Source: Sphingobacterium haloxyli (GTDB lineage: Bacteria > Bacteroidota > Bacteroidia > Sphingobacteriales > Sphingobacteriaceae). From it: 64,000 bases of DNA. The stretch is taken from positions 17,785 through 81,784 of the forward strand of contig NZ_PVBQ01000019.1 in assembly GCF_002980525.1 (NCBI RefSeq). Direction: 5' to 3'. This document shows positions 44,725 through 52,399 of the stretch, piece by piece. The notes beneath the pieces were generated by a model. It did not search any database, had not been told where the DNA came from, and saw nothing but the letters and a program-made list of their open reading frames with translations. The translations under genes were made by a program, and so were the position numbers. Position 1 is the first letter of the stretch. Every line of letters starts with the position of its first letter.

Positions 44725-46785
44725 TCAAAAAGCCACGCCTACACCGCCGAAAACACCTATATCACCTCGTGTATTAATGGAACAATCAATGCGTGACTGA
44801 AGCTTTAGCTTGGGAACTAACTGCTTTCGTACCCCTAAACCGAAAACACCGATTAGTCTAGGGTCATATGCCTTGAGAAAATTGGTAGCAACATCACCGG
44901 CACCAGCGAATAATACGTAACCAAATCTAGGGTCTATGTTAGTGAAATTAGAACGAAGTTCTCCCTGAACGGCAAAAGCCTGCCTATCAATGTAGAGGTT
45001 GCGCCAAACCCCTCTCAAAAGACGGTCGGCCGACAAGTACGGCAATTGGTAGAATGGAACATCACCGTTAAAAGTGCCATGATATTGTGCCTGAACCGCT
45101 AAGGTGGTTCCTTCTGTTAATATGGGTAATGAATGGTATCCCCGGTAGTCTATTTTCAAATCGCTGTACGCATAGTCGCTTCCAATCCAATCCCCAAATC
45201 TGGTAAACGAAATATCGAAATAGTTTCCGGTAGTTGGAAATATGACGTCGTTTCGGGTATCAAAACGTAATATTGGGCCAATTCCAATTGTAAAGCCGCC
45301 TTTATCGTCAGGTAAAGCCAATGATTCTGACGCTTCGAAGTCTAAGGGACTGTCATGCCGAATAAGGGCAGCAATACCTGCAAAGAAACGGTGCCCAATG
45401 GTTTTTGTAAGCACACTTTCCCATGAGAAAATGTGATTACGGTAAAGGGCACTAACGTCTTGCTTGACGTTGTTTCCCAATCCGAAAAATTGAGATCGGT
45501 TATTCATCAGATAATCAATGCGGTTAGACAAGTGCCATCCTTTTTTGCTAAAATACGCTGACGACAACGTAGCCTGTAGTTGTCCTTTGAAACCATAAGA
45601 CAAGGAGGGTGTCAGTGAAGATGGCCGAAAAAAGTGGCTGTCAGTCGCTGTTGAATCCATGGGGGGAGCAAATATAAAACTCATACCGAGTCCTAACACC
45701 AAACTGGTTTCTGGTCCATAGGCAATGATCGGAATAGGCGCAATCCCAACATTTCCAGTTCTCCGTGACATAAAGGCTGAATCTGGCGGAATGCCCAATG
45801 AAGCTTCTTTACCGTGATTGCTGAACTCCCACTTTTCCGTCAAAAATGACAAACGGCCATTGCCAAGCTGATTAAATGCCCTGACATTGCTTTTCGCTAG
45901 TTGGCGCTTCTTATTATGTAAGTCCCAGACGTTCAGATTACCCAAATCGTCAAGACTAACCAATTGGTTTTCTAAACCGTATGCCAATTGCTCGATTTGC
46001 CCTTTTCCTCCTCGAATAGTATGAACCACACGATCTTTAAGCAGATCCCGGACCTCAATTACGTTCTTATGATTTACACTAGCGTAATACCGATTGTTTG
46101 TGGGGTCGTAAACTAGTTTCTTCAGCCGCGAGGTTTCCCAGTTCACTTTTTCTGTGTTCAGTGTTTCCGCGTCGATTACCCTGACTACCGATTTTGCTGC
46201 TGCCAATAGTTGCGATCCATCGGCATCCACGGCTATGCTGTTAGTCAGATCGGTGATGTACCGTTCTGCTAGTTTATGCCAATCCTTGGTATCAAAGGCC
46301 GTCAATCGCGCCCCCCAGAAAGTTTTCGAGTGAACGAAAAATGCTTTGCAGACATGACTATTGAACGCGGTGGATTCGATAGCGAACGGCAGTGTTTGCA
46401 CCAACGCACCCTTACTGTTTAAGTCGTGTATATATGTTATTTTTTGCTCTTTTGTCTTGATAGAGTATATCAGGTATCTACCGTCGTCACTTAGCGTGAA
46501 GTAATACGGTTTCTCCGTATGGGTATTTGTTATTTTATAGATGGGTTCAGCTTCCACGACACTGGAGATTATGAAATGCTGACCGCTATACCACGCCGAC
46601 CGACCACCGGCAGCAATCAGCAAACCAATTTCATCACCATTGGGTGCCTGTTGTGCGCTCACGTCGAACGGTACGTACATACCGAGAACGGCAAGGATGT
46701 AAGCAACTGTGGAAGTAATCCAAGATAACTTCTTAAATTCAATATTTCGTAAAGCAGAAATCAGCTGTTTATGTTCAATTCCCAT
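44725..46785 (-). CDS. Beta-propeller / Omp85 (BamA-like) fusion outer membrane protein (686 aa)
   Basis: N-terminal signal or anchor (about 28-44, YILAVLGMYVPFDVSAQ). Residues about 50-330 read as WD40-like propeller repeats (for example VWDLHNKKRQLAK, SVVRVIDAETLNTEK). Residues about 360-686 form the Omp85/surface-antigen barrel with LRFDTRNDVIFPTTGNYFD and the LRGVW loop signature, ending GVGVAF. No POTRA domains are present, so the propeller takes their place. Start ATG 46785 preferred over 46806. It is divergent from the GlxA regulator gene. Confidence 0.82.
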   Translation of the reverse strand: MGIEHKQLISALRNIEFKKLSWITSTVAYILAVLGMYVPFDVSAQQAPNGDEIGLLIAAGGRSAWYSGQHFIISSVVEAEPIYKITNTHTEKPYYFTLSDDGRYLIYSIKTKEQKITYIHDLNSKGALVQTLPFAIESTAFNSHVCKAFFVHSKTFWGARLTAFDTKDWHKLAERYITDLTNSIAVDADGSQLLAAAKSVVRVIDAETLNTEKVNWETSRLKKLVYDPTNNRYYASVNHKNVIEVRDLLKDRVVHTIRGGKGQIEQLAYGLENQLVSLDDLGNLNVWDLHNKKRQLAKSNVRAFNQLGNGRLSFLTEKWEFSNHGKEASLGIPPDSAFMSRRTGNVGIAPIPIIAYGPETSLVLGLGMSFIFAPPMDSTATDSHFFRPSSLTPSLSYGFKGQLQATLSSAYFSKKGWHLSNRIDYLMNNRSQFFGLGNNVKQDVSALYRNHIFSWESVLTKTIGHRFFAGIAALIRHDSPLDFEASESLALPDDKGGFTIGIGPILRFDTRNDVIFPTTGNYFDISFTRFGDWIGSDYAYSDLKIDYRGYHSLPILTEGTTLAVQAQYHGTFNGDVPFYQLPYLSADRLLRGVWRNLYIDRQAFAVQGELRSNFTNIDPRFGYVLFAGAGDVATNFLKAYDPRLIGVFGLGVRKQLVPKLKLQSRIDCSINTRGDIGVFGGVGVAF

Positions 46786-46803
46786 GTTTATCCAAAAGTG
46801 TAA

Positions 46804-46811
46804 CAAAATTA
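46804..46811 (-). promoter_or_regulatory. Candidate -7 element for the propeller/Omp85 gene
   Basis: TAATTTTG on the minus strand, 18 bases before the start codon. The -33 match is poor. Confidence 0.3.
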
Positions 46812-46891
46812 TGAAGGAGAAAGAACAAATTAAACAGGCAAAATTGACAATTTATCCTGTTCATATTGCCTAAAACCGTTATTATTGTAAG

Positions 46892-47866
46892 ATGAAACAC
46901 GTATCAGTCATCGTTGCAGAAGATGTTATAATGGGCGCGATAGGAAATATATACCACCTTTTCCAAACGACGAATCAATTGTTGATCGAACGAAATCAAC
47001 GCCCTTTATTTGATATTGATCTTGTTGGCATTTCCAATGAGGTAGTAGTTAATAATGGAATGTTTACGGTATGCCCGGAGAAATCAATTTATGATGTAAA
47101 ACGTACCGACTTGGTTATCATTCCACCTTTGAAAATTGATTCGGAAACGCTGGTCAAAAACAAAGATTTTCTACCCTGGATAAAAGCTCAGCATGAACAC
47201 GGTAGCTGGATAGCAAGTCTGTGTTCAGGTGTATTTTTGCTGGCGGAGACCGGCCTTTTGGATAATAAATGGTGTTCTACACATTGGAAGATAACTAATA
47301 GGTTTCGGACGGCTTATCCCAAGGTAAATGTAACTGATCAAAAAGTTATCACTGAATATAATGGTGTATTTACAAGTGGAGGTGCCAACTCATACTGGAA
47401 TTTACTCCTCTATTTGGTGAGAAAGCTAACTAACAACGGGATAGCCATACAAGCCAGCAAATATTTTGAAGTTGATATTGATCGTGACAACCAAGGCATC
47501 TACTCTGTTTTTGAAGGGAATAGATATCACAACGATGCTTCTATTCACAAGGTTCAGGATTATATAGAACATCATTATAGTCAAAGTTTGACGTTAAGAG
47601 GTTTGGCGGAAATTTCCGGCCTCGGATTCCGCACTTTTCAAAGAAGATTCAGGGAAGCTACACAGCATACAGCTATTTCTTACATGCAGAAGATACGAGT
47701 TGAATCAGCAAAAAAAATATTGGAACGAGAAAATTTGCCAATCGCTGATGTGATGTTCGAGGTCGGTTATACGGACCTGGAGGCTTTCCGAAGAATTTTT
47801 AAAAGGGAAACGGGCGTTGCACCGATGCAATATCGTAAAAAATACCAGTTTTTCGAGGGACATTAG
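46892..47866 (+). CDS. GlxA-type regulator: DJ-1/PfpI domain plus AraC DNA-binding domain (324 aa)
   Basis: N-terminal DJ-1/PfpI-like domain (about 1-190) with the nucleophile-elbow region ASLCSGVFLLAETGLLD, and a C-terminal AraC/XylS double helix-turn-helix (about 225-320): LTLRGLAEISGLGFRTFQRR and IADVMFEVGYTDLEAFRRIF. Such proteins activate or repress nearby genes in response to small molecules. It is divergent from the propeller/Omp85-hydrolase-SnoaL unit, its likeliest target, with the S33 hydrolase downstream as another. Confidence 0.93.
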   Translation: MKHVSVIVAEDVIMGAIGNIYHLFQTTNQLLIERNQRPLFDIDLVGISNEVVVNNGMFTVCPEKSIYDVKRTDLVIIPPLKIDSETLVKNKDFLPWIKAQHEHGSWIASLCSGVFLLAETGLLDNKWCSTHWKITNRFRTAYPKVNVTDQKVITEYNGVFTSGGANSYWNLLLYLVRKLTNNGIAIQASKYFEVDIDRDNQGIYSVFEGNRYHNDASIHKVQDYIEHHYSQSLTLRGLAEISGLGFRTFQRRFREATQHTAISYMQKIRVESAKKILERENLPIADVMFEVGYTDLEAFRRIFKRETGVAPMQYRKKYQFFEGH

Positions 47867-48053
47867 CAAATCAAAATTGAATTCTATCAACCCCTCGTCT
47901 GAAAGGAACTGTTTCGCATAAGCTCCCAGGTCTTTTGCCTTTACGGCATTCGGTTTTGGAGGTGGCACGTAACTTGTGGAAGATCAGTTTATTGTGTTTT
48001 CCTTCACAAGATTTACTCGGTCCTGGAAAAACAACCGTTTTACGACTAAAGCA

Positions 48054-49055
48054 ATGATGATGAAATGTCTAGATTTACTGATACTTGCAATATTCCTTTT
48101 ATTCAATGACAACCTTAAAGGCCAGACAGGCTTGGGGAGCGATATGTTCGATGAACTGGAGGCGAACGCATGGTATTTGCCCACTGAAGACGGGAACGCC
48201 CGGCTGTACATAACTACATTGGGAAAAGGGGATACTGTCGTGGCACTTCACGGTGGACCGGGCAATAACTTCAATTATTTGGTTGATGCTGTCCGGGGAA
48301 ATACCGATTCTATCTGTTTCATGCTATTTGACCAAAGAGGTAGCCTGTACTCAAAGGTACCGGATTCCTCTGTCAGGGATCTCTCACTAGATATATTAGT
48401 GGAGGACCTGGAAACGATAAGGAGGGAGACCGGACAGAAAAAATTGACTCTTTTCGGGCATTCCTTTGGGACTCTGCTGGCTATTTCCTATTATATGAAG
48501 TACCCTCACAATGTACGCAGGATGGTTCTGTCGGCGTCGATGCCCCCTTTTACACCTGAAGGTAAAACTTTTATGGACCTGATACCTGCGATACATTCGC
48601 GATTAAAGGTGCTGCGGAGCCGCCCAGCTGTTGAAGCGGTGCTTAGGGAAGAGGGACTGTGGGAAGAGGATGGTTTGAGCAAAAAGCAGCTCTCGGACCG
48701 TTTTAAGATTACCGGGCTTGCATCTTTCAACATGATAGACCTCCGTAACTGGAGATCTATGAAGGGGGGACGGGTTTTCTTCAATTCCGCCGTAGAGGGT
48801 GCAATTGCAGGTTCCATTCCCGAAACTTACGATATACGCAGCTCGCTCGAGCGATTTCCCGTTCCCGTTTTCATTATCCAGGGAACGGAGGATTATTTGC
48901 AAGCAGACGAATGGTTACAGCTCATAGCTGAAGCCGATTGTATCACTGTCCACTTAGTGGAACATGCGTCACATTACATCTGGCTTGACCGGACGCGAGA
49001 ATTCAACCGGCTCCTCCGGTCCTCGTTGAGGAGTTCCAGCCAATGGGATAGTTGA
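48054..49055 (+). CDS. Exported alpha/beta hydrolase, proline iminopeptidase (S33)-like (333 aa)
   Basis: Signal peptide (LDLLILAIFLLFNDNLKGQ) then an alpha/beta hydrolase core. Family motifs are ALHGGPGNNFNYL (oxyanion HGGPG), LFDQRGS, the nucleophile elbow GHSFGT, the Asp region IQGTEDYLQ and the catalytic His in HASHYIW. HGGPG plus DQRG point to peptidase S33 (proline iminopeptidase/tripeptidyl peptidase). I start at the ATG triplet beginning at 48054. 47976 would add 26 residues before the signal peptide. A terminator lies about 195 bases downstream. Confidence 0.88.
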   Translation: MMMKCLDLLILAIFLLFNDNLKGQTGLGSDMFDELEANAWYLPTEDGNARLYITTLGKGDTVVALHGGPGNNFNYLVDAVRGNTDSICFMLFDQRGSLYSKVPDSSVRDLSLDILVEDLETIRRETGQKKLTLFGHSFGTLLAISYYMKYPHNVRRMVLSASMPPFTPEGKTFMDLIPAIHSRLKVLRSRPAVEAVLREEGLWEEDGLSKKQLSDRFKITGLASFNMIDLRNWRSMKGGRVFFNSAVEGAIAGSIPETYDIRSSLERFPVPVFIIQGTEDYLQADEWLQLIAEADCITVHLVEHASHYIWLDRTREFNRLLRSSLRSSSQWDS

Positions 49056-49249
49056 TCTCAAGAAAACTGGCTTTATACTGCTTCCTGTACATCTCAAGCC
49101 ATATTTATTTATAGCACTTGAAATTTTTTTGATCACTTGCTATTGCACCTTCTCCATTTACAGCGATAAATTTCGCTTTGAAAATTTCTTGAACTTTATA
49201 TTCTGATAAGGAGCTTGAAAATAATCTTCGATTTGTACGGATATTAGAA

Positions 49250-49287
49250 CAACGCTGAACCAAAAGGAACAGCGTTGACCATTTTTT
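49250..49287 (+). terminator. Intrinsic terminator between hydrolase and erm genes
   Basis: CAACGCTG (49250-49257) pairs with CAGCGTTG (49270-49277), followed by ACCATTTTTTT. The T run is on the plus strand, so it ends the hydrolase transcript. It also lies just past the convergent erm stop. The preceding 190 bases hold no gene I can support. Confidence 0.75.
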
Positions 49288-50099
49288 TAAATATGATTAG
49301 GGTGATAATCAGTAGGAACAAGTGTCAGCATAGTCGTAAAACAACCCAAAAATTGCTCAGCAGACATGAAACATATAGGATTATCCAACGCCAGACCATA
49401 ACGCTCTTCAAGGTCTCTAACCTGTTGCTTTCTGAAAAGTTTTTTTAAAACAGTTCTTGAGGGAAAATCTGAGAACTTCATCATAAAATAAAGAAAGCTA
49501 AGATATTTTTCCTTCATTACGACACCAATATTATTCATACATTTCTTTTTGCTAATTTTCACTAAGGCCGATTTTACGGTTGGTGGTGGCATGAAGCTTT
49601 CGGGATTTAATTCGTAGACGACCCTCAGTTCAAAAAAAGTGTGGTAGAAAACTATGTGCGGATTAAAATACTTTTTTCTGACAAGTTTTTGAGCAGGCTC
49701 TAATTGCATTATCACGCACCCTTGGTTAAAAAACTCAATATTAGTATACATTAGGGACTTAAGAATTTCGGAAGTTAAAGCAAAAGGTATATTGGAAACT
49801 ACTTTAAAGCTTTTCTGTGGAACTAAAAACTTTCTGTAGTCCACTCCGGCGATAACAACATTTTTATTAGTCCTAAATTTTGAGCGTAATTCGGAAACTA
49901 AACGATTATCGTTCTCAATGGCTATGACATTTGTAGAATGTTTGACCAAATGTGCCGTCAAAAATCCAGAGCCGGCACCAATGTCTAAAACAATATCTTT
50001 TTTCTGCACGTCTGCCAATCGAATGGCGTCTTTTATGAGGATAGTATCAATTGTAAAGTGTTGCCCCGTAAACCTTACGGGTAAGCTACGCTTTTTCAT
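49287..50099 (-). CDS. erm: 23S rRNA adenine N6-methyltransferase, Erm(F)-like (270 aa)
   Basis: Methylates A2058 of 23S rRNA and so gives macrolide-lincosamide-streptogramin B resistance when active. The N-terminus RFTGQHFTIDTILIKDAIR closely follows Erm(F). The SAM site GAGSGFLTAHL is at 41-51, the catalytic NIPF at 103-106, and ESFMPPPTVKSALVKI is conserved. Housekeeping KsgA is less likely because of the Erm(F)-type N-terminus and C-terminal half (FRKQQVRDLEERYGL). The gene is visibly more A+T-rich than its neighbours and has no mobile-element genes beside it, so it may be an old acquisition or an intrinsic chromosomal erm. Confidence 0.9.
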   Translation of the reverse strand: MKKRSLPVRFTGQHFTIDTILIKDAIRLADVQKKDIVLDIGAGSGFLTAHLVKHSTNVIAIENDNRLVSELRSKFRTNKNVVIAGVDYRKFLVPQKSFKVVSNIPFALTSEILKSLMYTNIEFFNQGCVIMQLEPAQKLVRKKYFNPHIVFYHTFFELRVVYELNPESFMPPPTVKSALVKISKKKCMNNIGVVMKEKYLSFLYFMMKFSDFPSRTVLKKLFRKQQVRDLEERYGLALDNPICFMSAEQFLGCFTTMLTLVPTDYHPNHI

Positions 50100-50484
50100 G
50101 AAATATTTCTTTGAATAATTACTGAACTGAATAGAAATCGCAAGGAGCGACAGACATTATTATCCAACAGAAATAAATAACCGGACTACTCCAAAGAGGA
50201 ATAGCAATGGTTAACCATCAGTTGATGATCCAATAATAATTATGGAGATTTTTAAGATAACTTTTAGACTGTCTATCGCTTAGATAACAGTCCACCATTT
50301 TATAAAGAAAGCGCAACAATTCACACCCATATCAAATGTTTATACAGACAAAAATATAAAAAATCTATTAAACAGATGTGAAAAATATTTTCTGCCTGTT
50401 GGTGATCGGCCAATCCCCTCTGTCTATACCTTTCACGATGTTGCCCCTCGTATGATTTCTCTTATCCTCAGAAACGGACAAAGA
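50100..50484. other. Leader region of the erm gene (385 bases without a gene)
   Basis: A+T-rich. On the minus strand it holds, going toward erm, a possible -7 element TATTTTTG (50356-50349), a hairpin (50292-50267), a 12-bp palindrome ATGGTTAACCAT (50207-50218) and a 12-codon reading frame (50157-50119, MSVAPCDFYSVQ) ending 19 bases before the erm start. Long leaders with short peptides are usual for inducible erm genes, but no functional evidence is visible. Confidence 0.4.
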
Positions 50485-51222
50485 TCAAATTTGAGAATAA
50501 TCCAGAGGTTTCAGGAAGATGCGCGTGATATCGCTCATGTTGCCTTTGTACTTGTCCATAGAGATTAATTTCTTCCAATCCGAATGATTGATGAAATTTG
50601 ACCAGCCCGTCTTGTTTTCGTCCAGATCCGTATTTGCGAGCATATACGTCAGACAGGGCATTTGATCTCCCGAAATGTTTTGTCCATAAAACACCATCGG
50701 CAATCCAGAATCGGCAAAAATGGCAAATTCTTCTTCAAACATTTCTAGTTTGCTTTTCAGGGCTCCTTCATTATGACTCTCATAAATTCTGAGTTCATAG
50801 ATTCCCGCATCATTAGGGACAATCAGTTCTGGGAATTCTTTTGTGCTTTGGATAAGACTAGTACTTATTCTTATAAACGGTATGGCGGCTTGATCCGTAG
50901 TTAGGTAAGGAGTGGCAGCCTCCATATATTGTTCATCATCAAACAAATTCCTTTCGCTATTTTGAAAAGTGAAAATATCCTTGTGAGGTATAAGCAAATA
51001 GAGTTTTTTTGGCAAAGACTCACCAACTTCCTCGAAGACGCCAACATTTTTTGCACCTTGTCTGTTGAGTGCCGGAATTAGGGCTTTTTCAAAATACGTG
51101 TGCAATAGGTCGGCGGATCGAAAAAATTCCATTTCATATACCTTGAGTTCATATACCTGCGTCTGGGACCTAACGGAAAGCGCAGTTAACAAAACAAAAA
51201 AAAGGATAGCGTATATTTTCAT
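50485..51222 (-). CDS. Exported NIPSNAP-family protein (245 aa)
   Basis: Signal peptide (1-20, LLTALSVRSQ) followed by two NIPSNAP ferredoxin-like repeats: QVYELKVYEMEFFRSADLL (about 22-125) and AGIYELRIYESHNEGALKSK (about 145-240), each starting with a Y-ELR/K-Y strand as in the family. Biochemical role unknown. Bacteroidota encode many exported copies. Start ATG 51222 chosen over 51303 because the longer form adds 27 residues before the signal peptide. Confidence 0.88.
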   Translation of the reverse strand: MKIYAILFFVLLTALSVRSQTQVYELKVYEMEFFRSADLLHTYFEKALIPALNRQGAKNVGVFEEVGESLPKKLYLLIPHKDIFTFQNSERNLFDDEQYMEAATPYLTTDQAAIPFIRISTSLIQSTKEFPELIVPNDAGIYELRIYESHNEGALKSKLEMFEEEFAIFADSGLPMVFYGQNISGDQMPCLTYMLANTDLDENKTGWSNFINHSDWKKLISMDKYKGNMSDITRIFLKPLDYSQI

Positions 51223-51295
51223 AAACGGTTTATTTTTAATTATGTAAACATACAAAATCTCCCTAAAGACACAAAATCGCCCGAAACGTTGGGGC

Positions 51296-51326
51296 TTGAT
51301 CATTTCTCAGCTTTATATTAAATTTG
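51296..51326 (+). promoter_or_regulatory. Plus-strand promoter-like sequence with no gene
   Basis: TTG (51296-51298), 20-base spacer, TAAATTTG (51319-51326). A transcript would run through two stable hairpins to the two-sided terminator at 51491-51521, about 190 bases. Confidence 0.45.
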
Positions 51327-51403
51327 GTTACTGGCTACGCCGGGATCAAAACGGTGTTTAGGAATGGGTTGATCCGGATTTCTCTCCTTTGTCCCGTGAA
51401 GTC

Positions 51404-51438
51404 GGGGTGGCAGGATTGCTTTAGCCCCGCACACCCCG
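51404..51438 (-). pseudogene. Internally deleted tRNA-Pro copy
   Basis: On the minus strand it begins CGGGGTG and ends AATCCTGCCACCCCG, like the intact tRNA-Pro nearby, but the D arm, anticodon arm and half of the T arm are missing (35 bases in all). The shared 17-base block lies at 51402-51418 and 51522-51538. Confidence 0.6.
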
Positions 51439-51490
51439 CACTCAACCCTAAAGCTCCTTCGGATCGAACCTTGGTTCTCATCACGCTACA

Positions 51491-51521
51491 AAAAAAGCCC
51501 TTGCTTTCGCAAGAGCTTTTT
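51491..51521 (-). terminator. Terminator of tRNA-Pro (two-sided)
   Basis: Stem AAAGCCCTTGC (51494-51504) with GCAAGAGCTTT (51509-51519), one G-T or mismatch step, loop TTTC, flanked by A7 on the left and T5 on the right, so both strands can terminate. It starts two bases after the tRNA end. Confidence 0.8.
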
Positions 51522-51522
51522 G

Positions 51523-51596
51523 TCGGGGTGGCAGGATTCGAACCTACGACCTCCACATCCCAAATGTGGCGCGATACCGGGCTACGCTACACCCCG
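51523..51596 (-). tRNA. tRNA-Pro (anticodon TGG)
   Basis: A full cloverleaf on the minus strand: acceptor CGGGGTG/CACCCCG, anticodon stem CCACA/TGTGG enclosing TTTGGGA, T-loop GTTCGAATCC, discriminator A. CCA is not encoded. Own promoter and terminator are present. Confidence 0.97.
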
Positions 51597-51624
51597 AAAA
51601 GGTATCACCTTTTTTTCTGTGGCA

Positions 51625-51654
51625 CAAATATACAGCTAATTTGACTGTTGTCAA
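51625..51654 (-). promoter_or_regulatory. Promoter of tRNA-Pro
   Basis: Minus strand TTG (51654-51652), exactly 19-base spacer, TATATTTG (51632-51625). The tRNA starts 29 bases further on. Confidence 0.75.
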
Positions 51655-51777
51655 GAGGTTTTTTTAAGTTGCTACGTAAACGATTGATAATATGGAGAAT
51701 ATTCTTACGTCTCTTTTGAAAACCGGCATAAAAAAGACGAGGCCGATAGGGTAGCATCGGAGGCAAGGAACGTGAAG

Positions 51778-51809
51778 GCAGCCATGCATGAGGGACATGG
51801 CTGCTTTTT
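51778..51809 (+). terminator. Orphan plus-strand terminator
   Basis: GCAGCCATG (51778-51786) pairs perfectly with CATGGCTGC (51796-51804), then TTTTT. No plus-strand gene lies upstream, as the flanking tRNA and lipoprotein genes are both on the minus strand. Confidence 0.6.
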
Positions 51810-51831
51810 ATATTAAAGTGCTAACTATAAA

Positions 51832-52248
51832 CTATTGCACAAAATCAGCTTCCGTTAGCGATATTTTTATAAAAAGATGTTGAGGAATAGGAACCGGAAC
51901 CCCATCTTCCAGAATCGGGTCTTGTGCGTAAATCCTTACCGATCCCGTAGTATAATCATAGGAATAAGAAACACCGTCGAGGGTAGTGGGGACAGCAAAA
52001 TAAGTTTCTTCATCGTCAAAGCTAATCGCTACATTAACAATTCCCTGATTCACGTAATAATCAGTTAATTCGGGAACGTTTAAATCTACATAATCGGTGT
52101 CAAGATCATCAACCTCCCATTGGCTCGCTGTTCTTTCATAGACCATGGTTATGCTAGGTACGACTGTATCGTAATATTCTTTTGTACAGCTACTCGTCAC
52201 CGCTACCGTCGCTGTGCCTATAAAAATGGCTAATAGAATTTTTTTCAT
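51832..52248 (-). CDS. Small lipoprotein, unknown (138 aa)
   Basis: Lipobox VTSSC (Cys21) and an acidic, beta-rich mature part with many Asp/Tyr residues (YDTVVPSITMVYERTASQW, DDEETYFAVP). Short acidic lipoproteins like this are frequent in Sphingobacteriaceae. I do not recognise a named family or active site. The ATG at 52248 gives the signal peptide. 52272 would add eight residues. A possible -7 element lies at 52270-52277. Confidence 0.75.
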   Translation of the reverse strand: MKKILLAIFIGTATVAVTSSCTKEYYDTVVPSITMVYERTASQWEVDDLDTDYVDLNVPELTDYYVNQGIVNVAISFDDEETYFAVPTTLDGVSYSYDYTTGSVRIYAQDPILEDGVPVPIPQHLFIKISLTEADFVQ

Positions 52249-52269
52249 GTGTATCGTATTAATAGTGAT

Positions 52270-52277
52270 CAAATTTA
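52270..52277 (-). promoter_or_regulatory. Candidate -7 element for the small lipoprotein
   Basis: TAAATTTG on the minus strand, 21 bases before the start codon. No clear -33 partner. Confidence 0.35.
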
Positions 52278-52343
52278 TCTATATTCAATAAGACGTTAAA
52301 AAACGTTAATAGTTTAAAAAAATGAGCAAAAAATAAGCCAAAT

Positions 52344-52378
52344 AAAAAAAAGCGCTATGCCGAGAGACATAGCGCTTT
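52344..52378 (-). terminator. Intrinsic terminator of clpC
   Basis: Perfect 11-base stem AAAGCGCTATG (52349-52359) / CATAGCGCTTT (52368-52378), eight-base loop, T run on the minus strand, 21 bases past the clpC stop. Confidence 0.9.
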
Positions 52379-52399
52379 CTTATTTGGAACTTTCTACTG

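Larger units (their letters stand above)
51223..51522. other. Gene-free stretch before tRNA-Pro: tRNA remnant, plus-strand promoter and hairpins
   Basis: No protein gene is supported. It contains a plus-strand promoter-like pair (51296-51326), a hairpin (51340-51378), a collapsed tRNA-Pro copy (51404-51438, minus) and the tRNA terminator. Reading frames across it are translations of tRNA sequence. Confidence 0.6.

Noticed and set aside
47705..47968. An 87-residue minus-strand frame over the end of the GlxA regulator gene
   Set aside because: Mostly antisense of the AraC domain; the remaining part has no domain signal.
49056..49249. Possible minus-strand peptide (YKVQEIFKAKFIAVNGEGA) downstream of erm
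   Set aside because: The frame reads through the terminator hairpin and has no start codon of its own; probably chance.
49287..50099. Reading the methylase as housekeeping KsgA (RsmA)
   Set aside because: The N-terminal RFTGQHFTID block and the C-terminal FRKQQVRDLEERYGL region follow Erm(F), and the gene lies in an A+T-rich, isolated setting.
51324..51644. A 106-residue plus-strand reading frame across the tRNA-Pro region
   Set aside because: It is the well-known false protein produced by translating the wrong strand of a tRNA gene (GFEPTTSTSQMWRD type ending); the tRNA cloverleaf explains the sequence.
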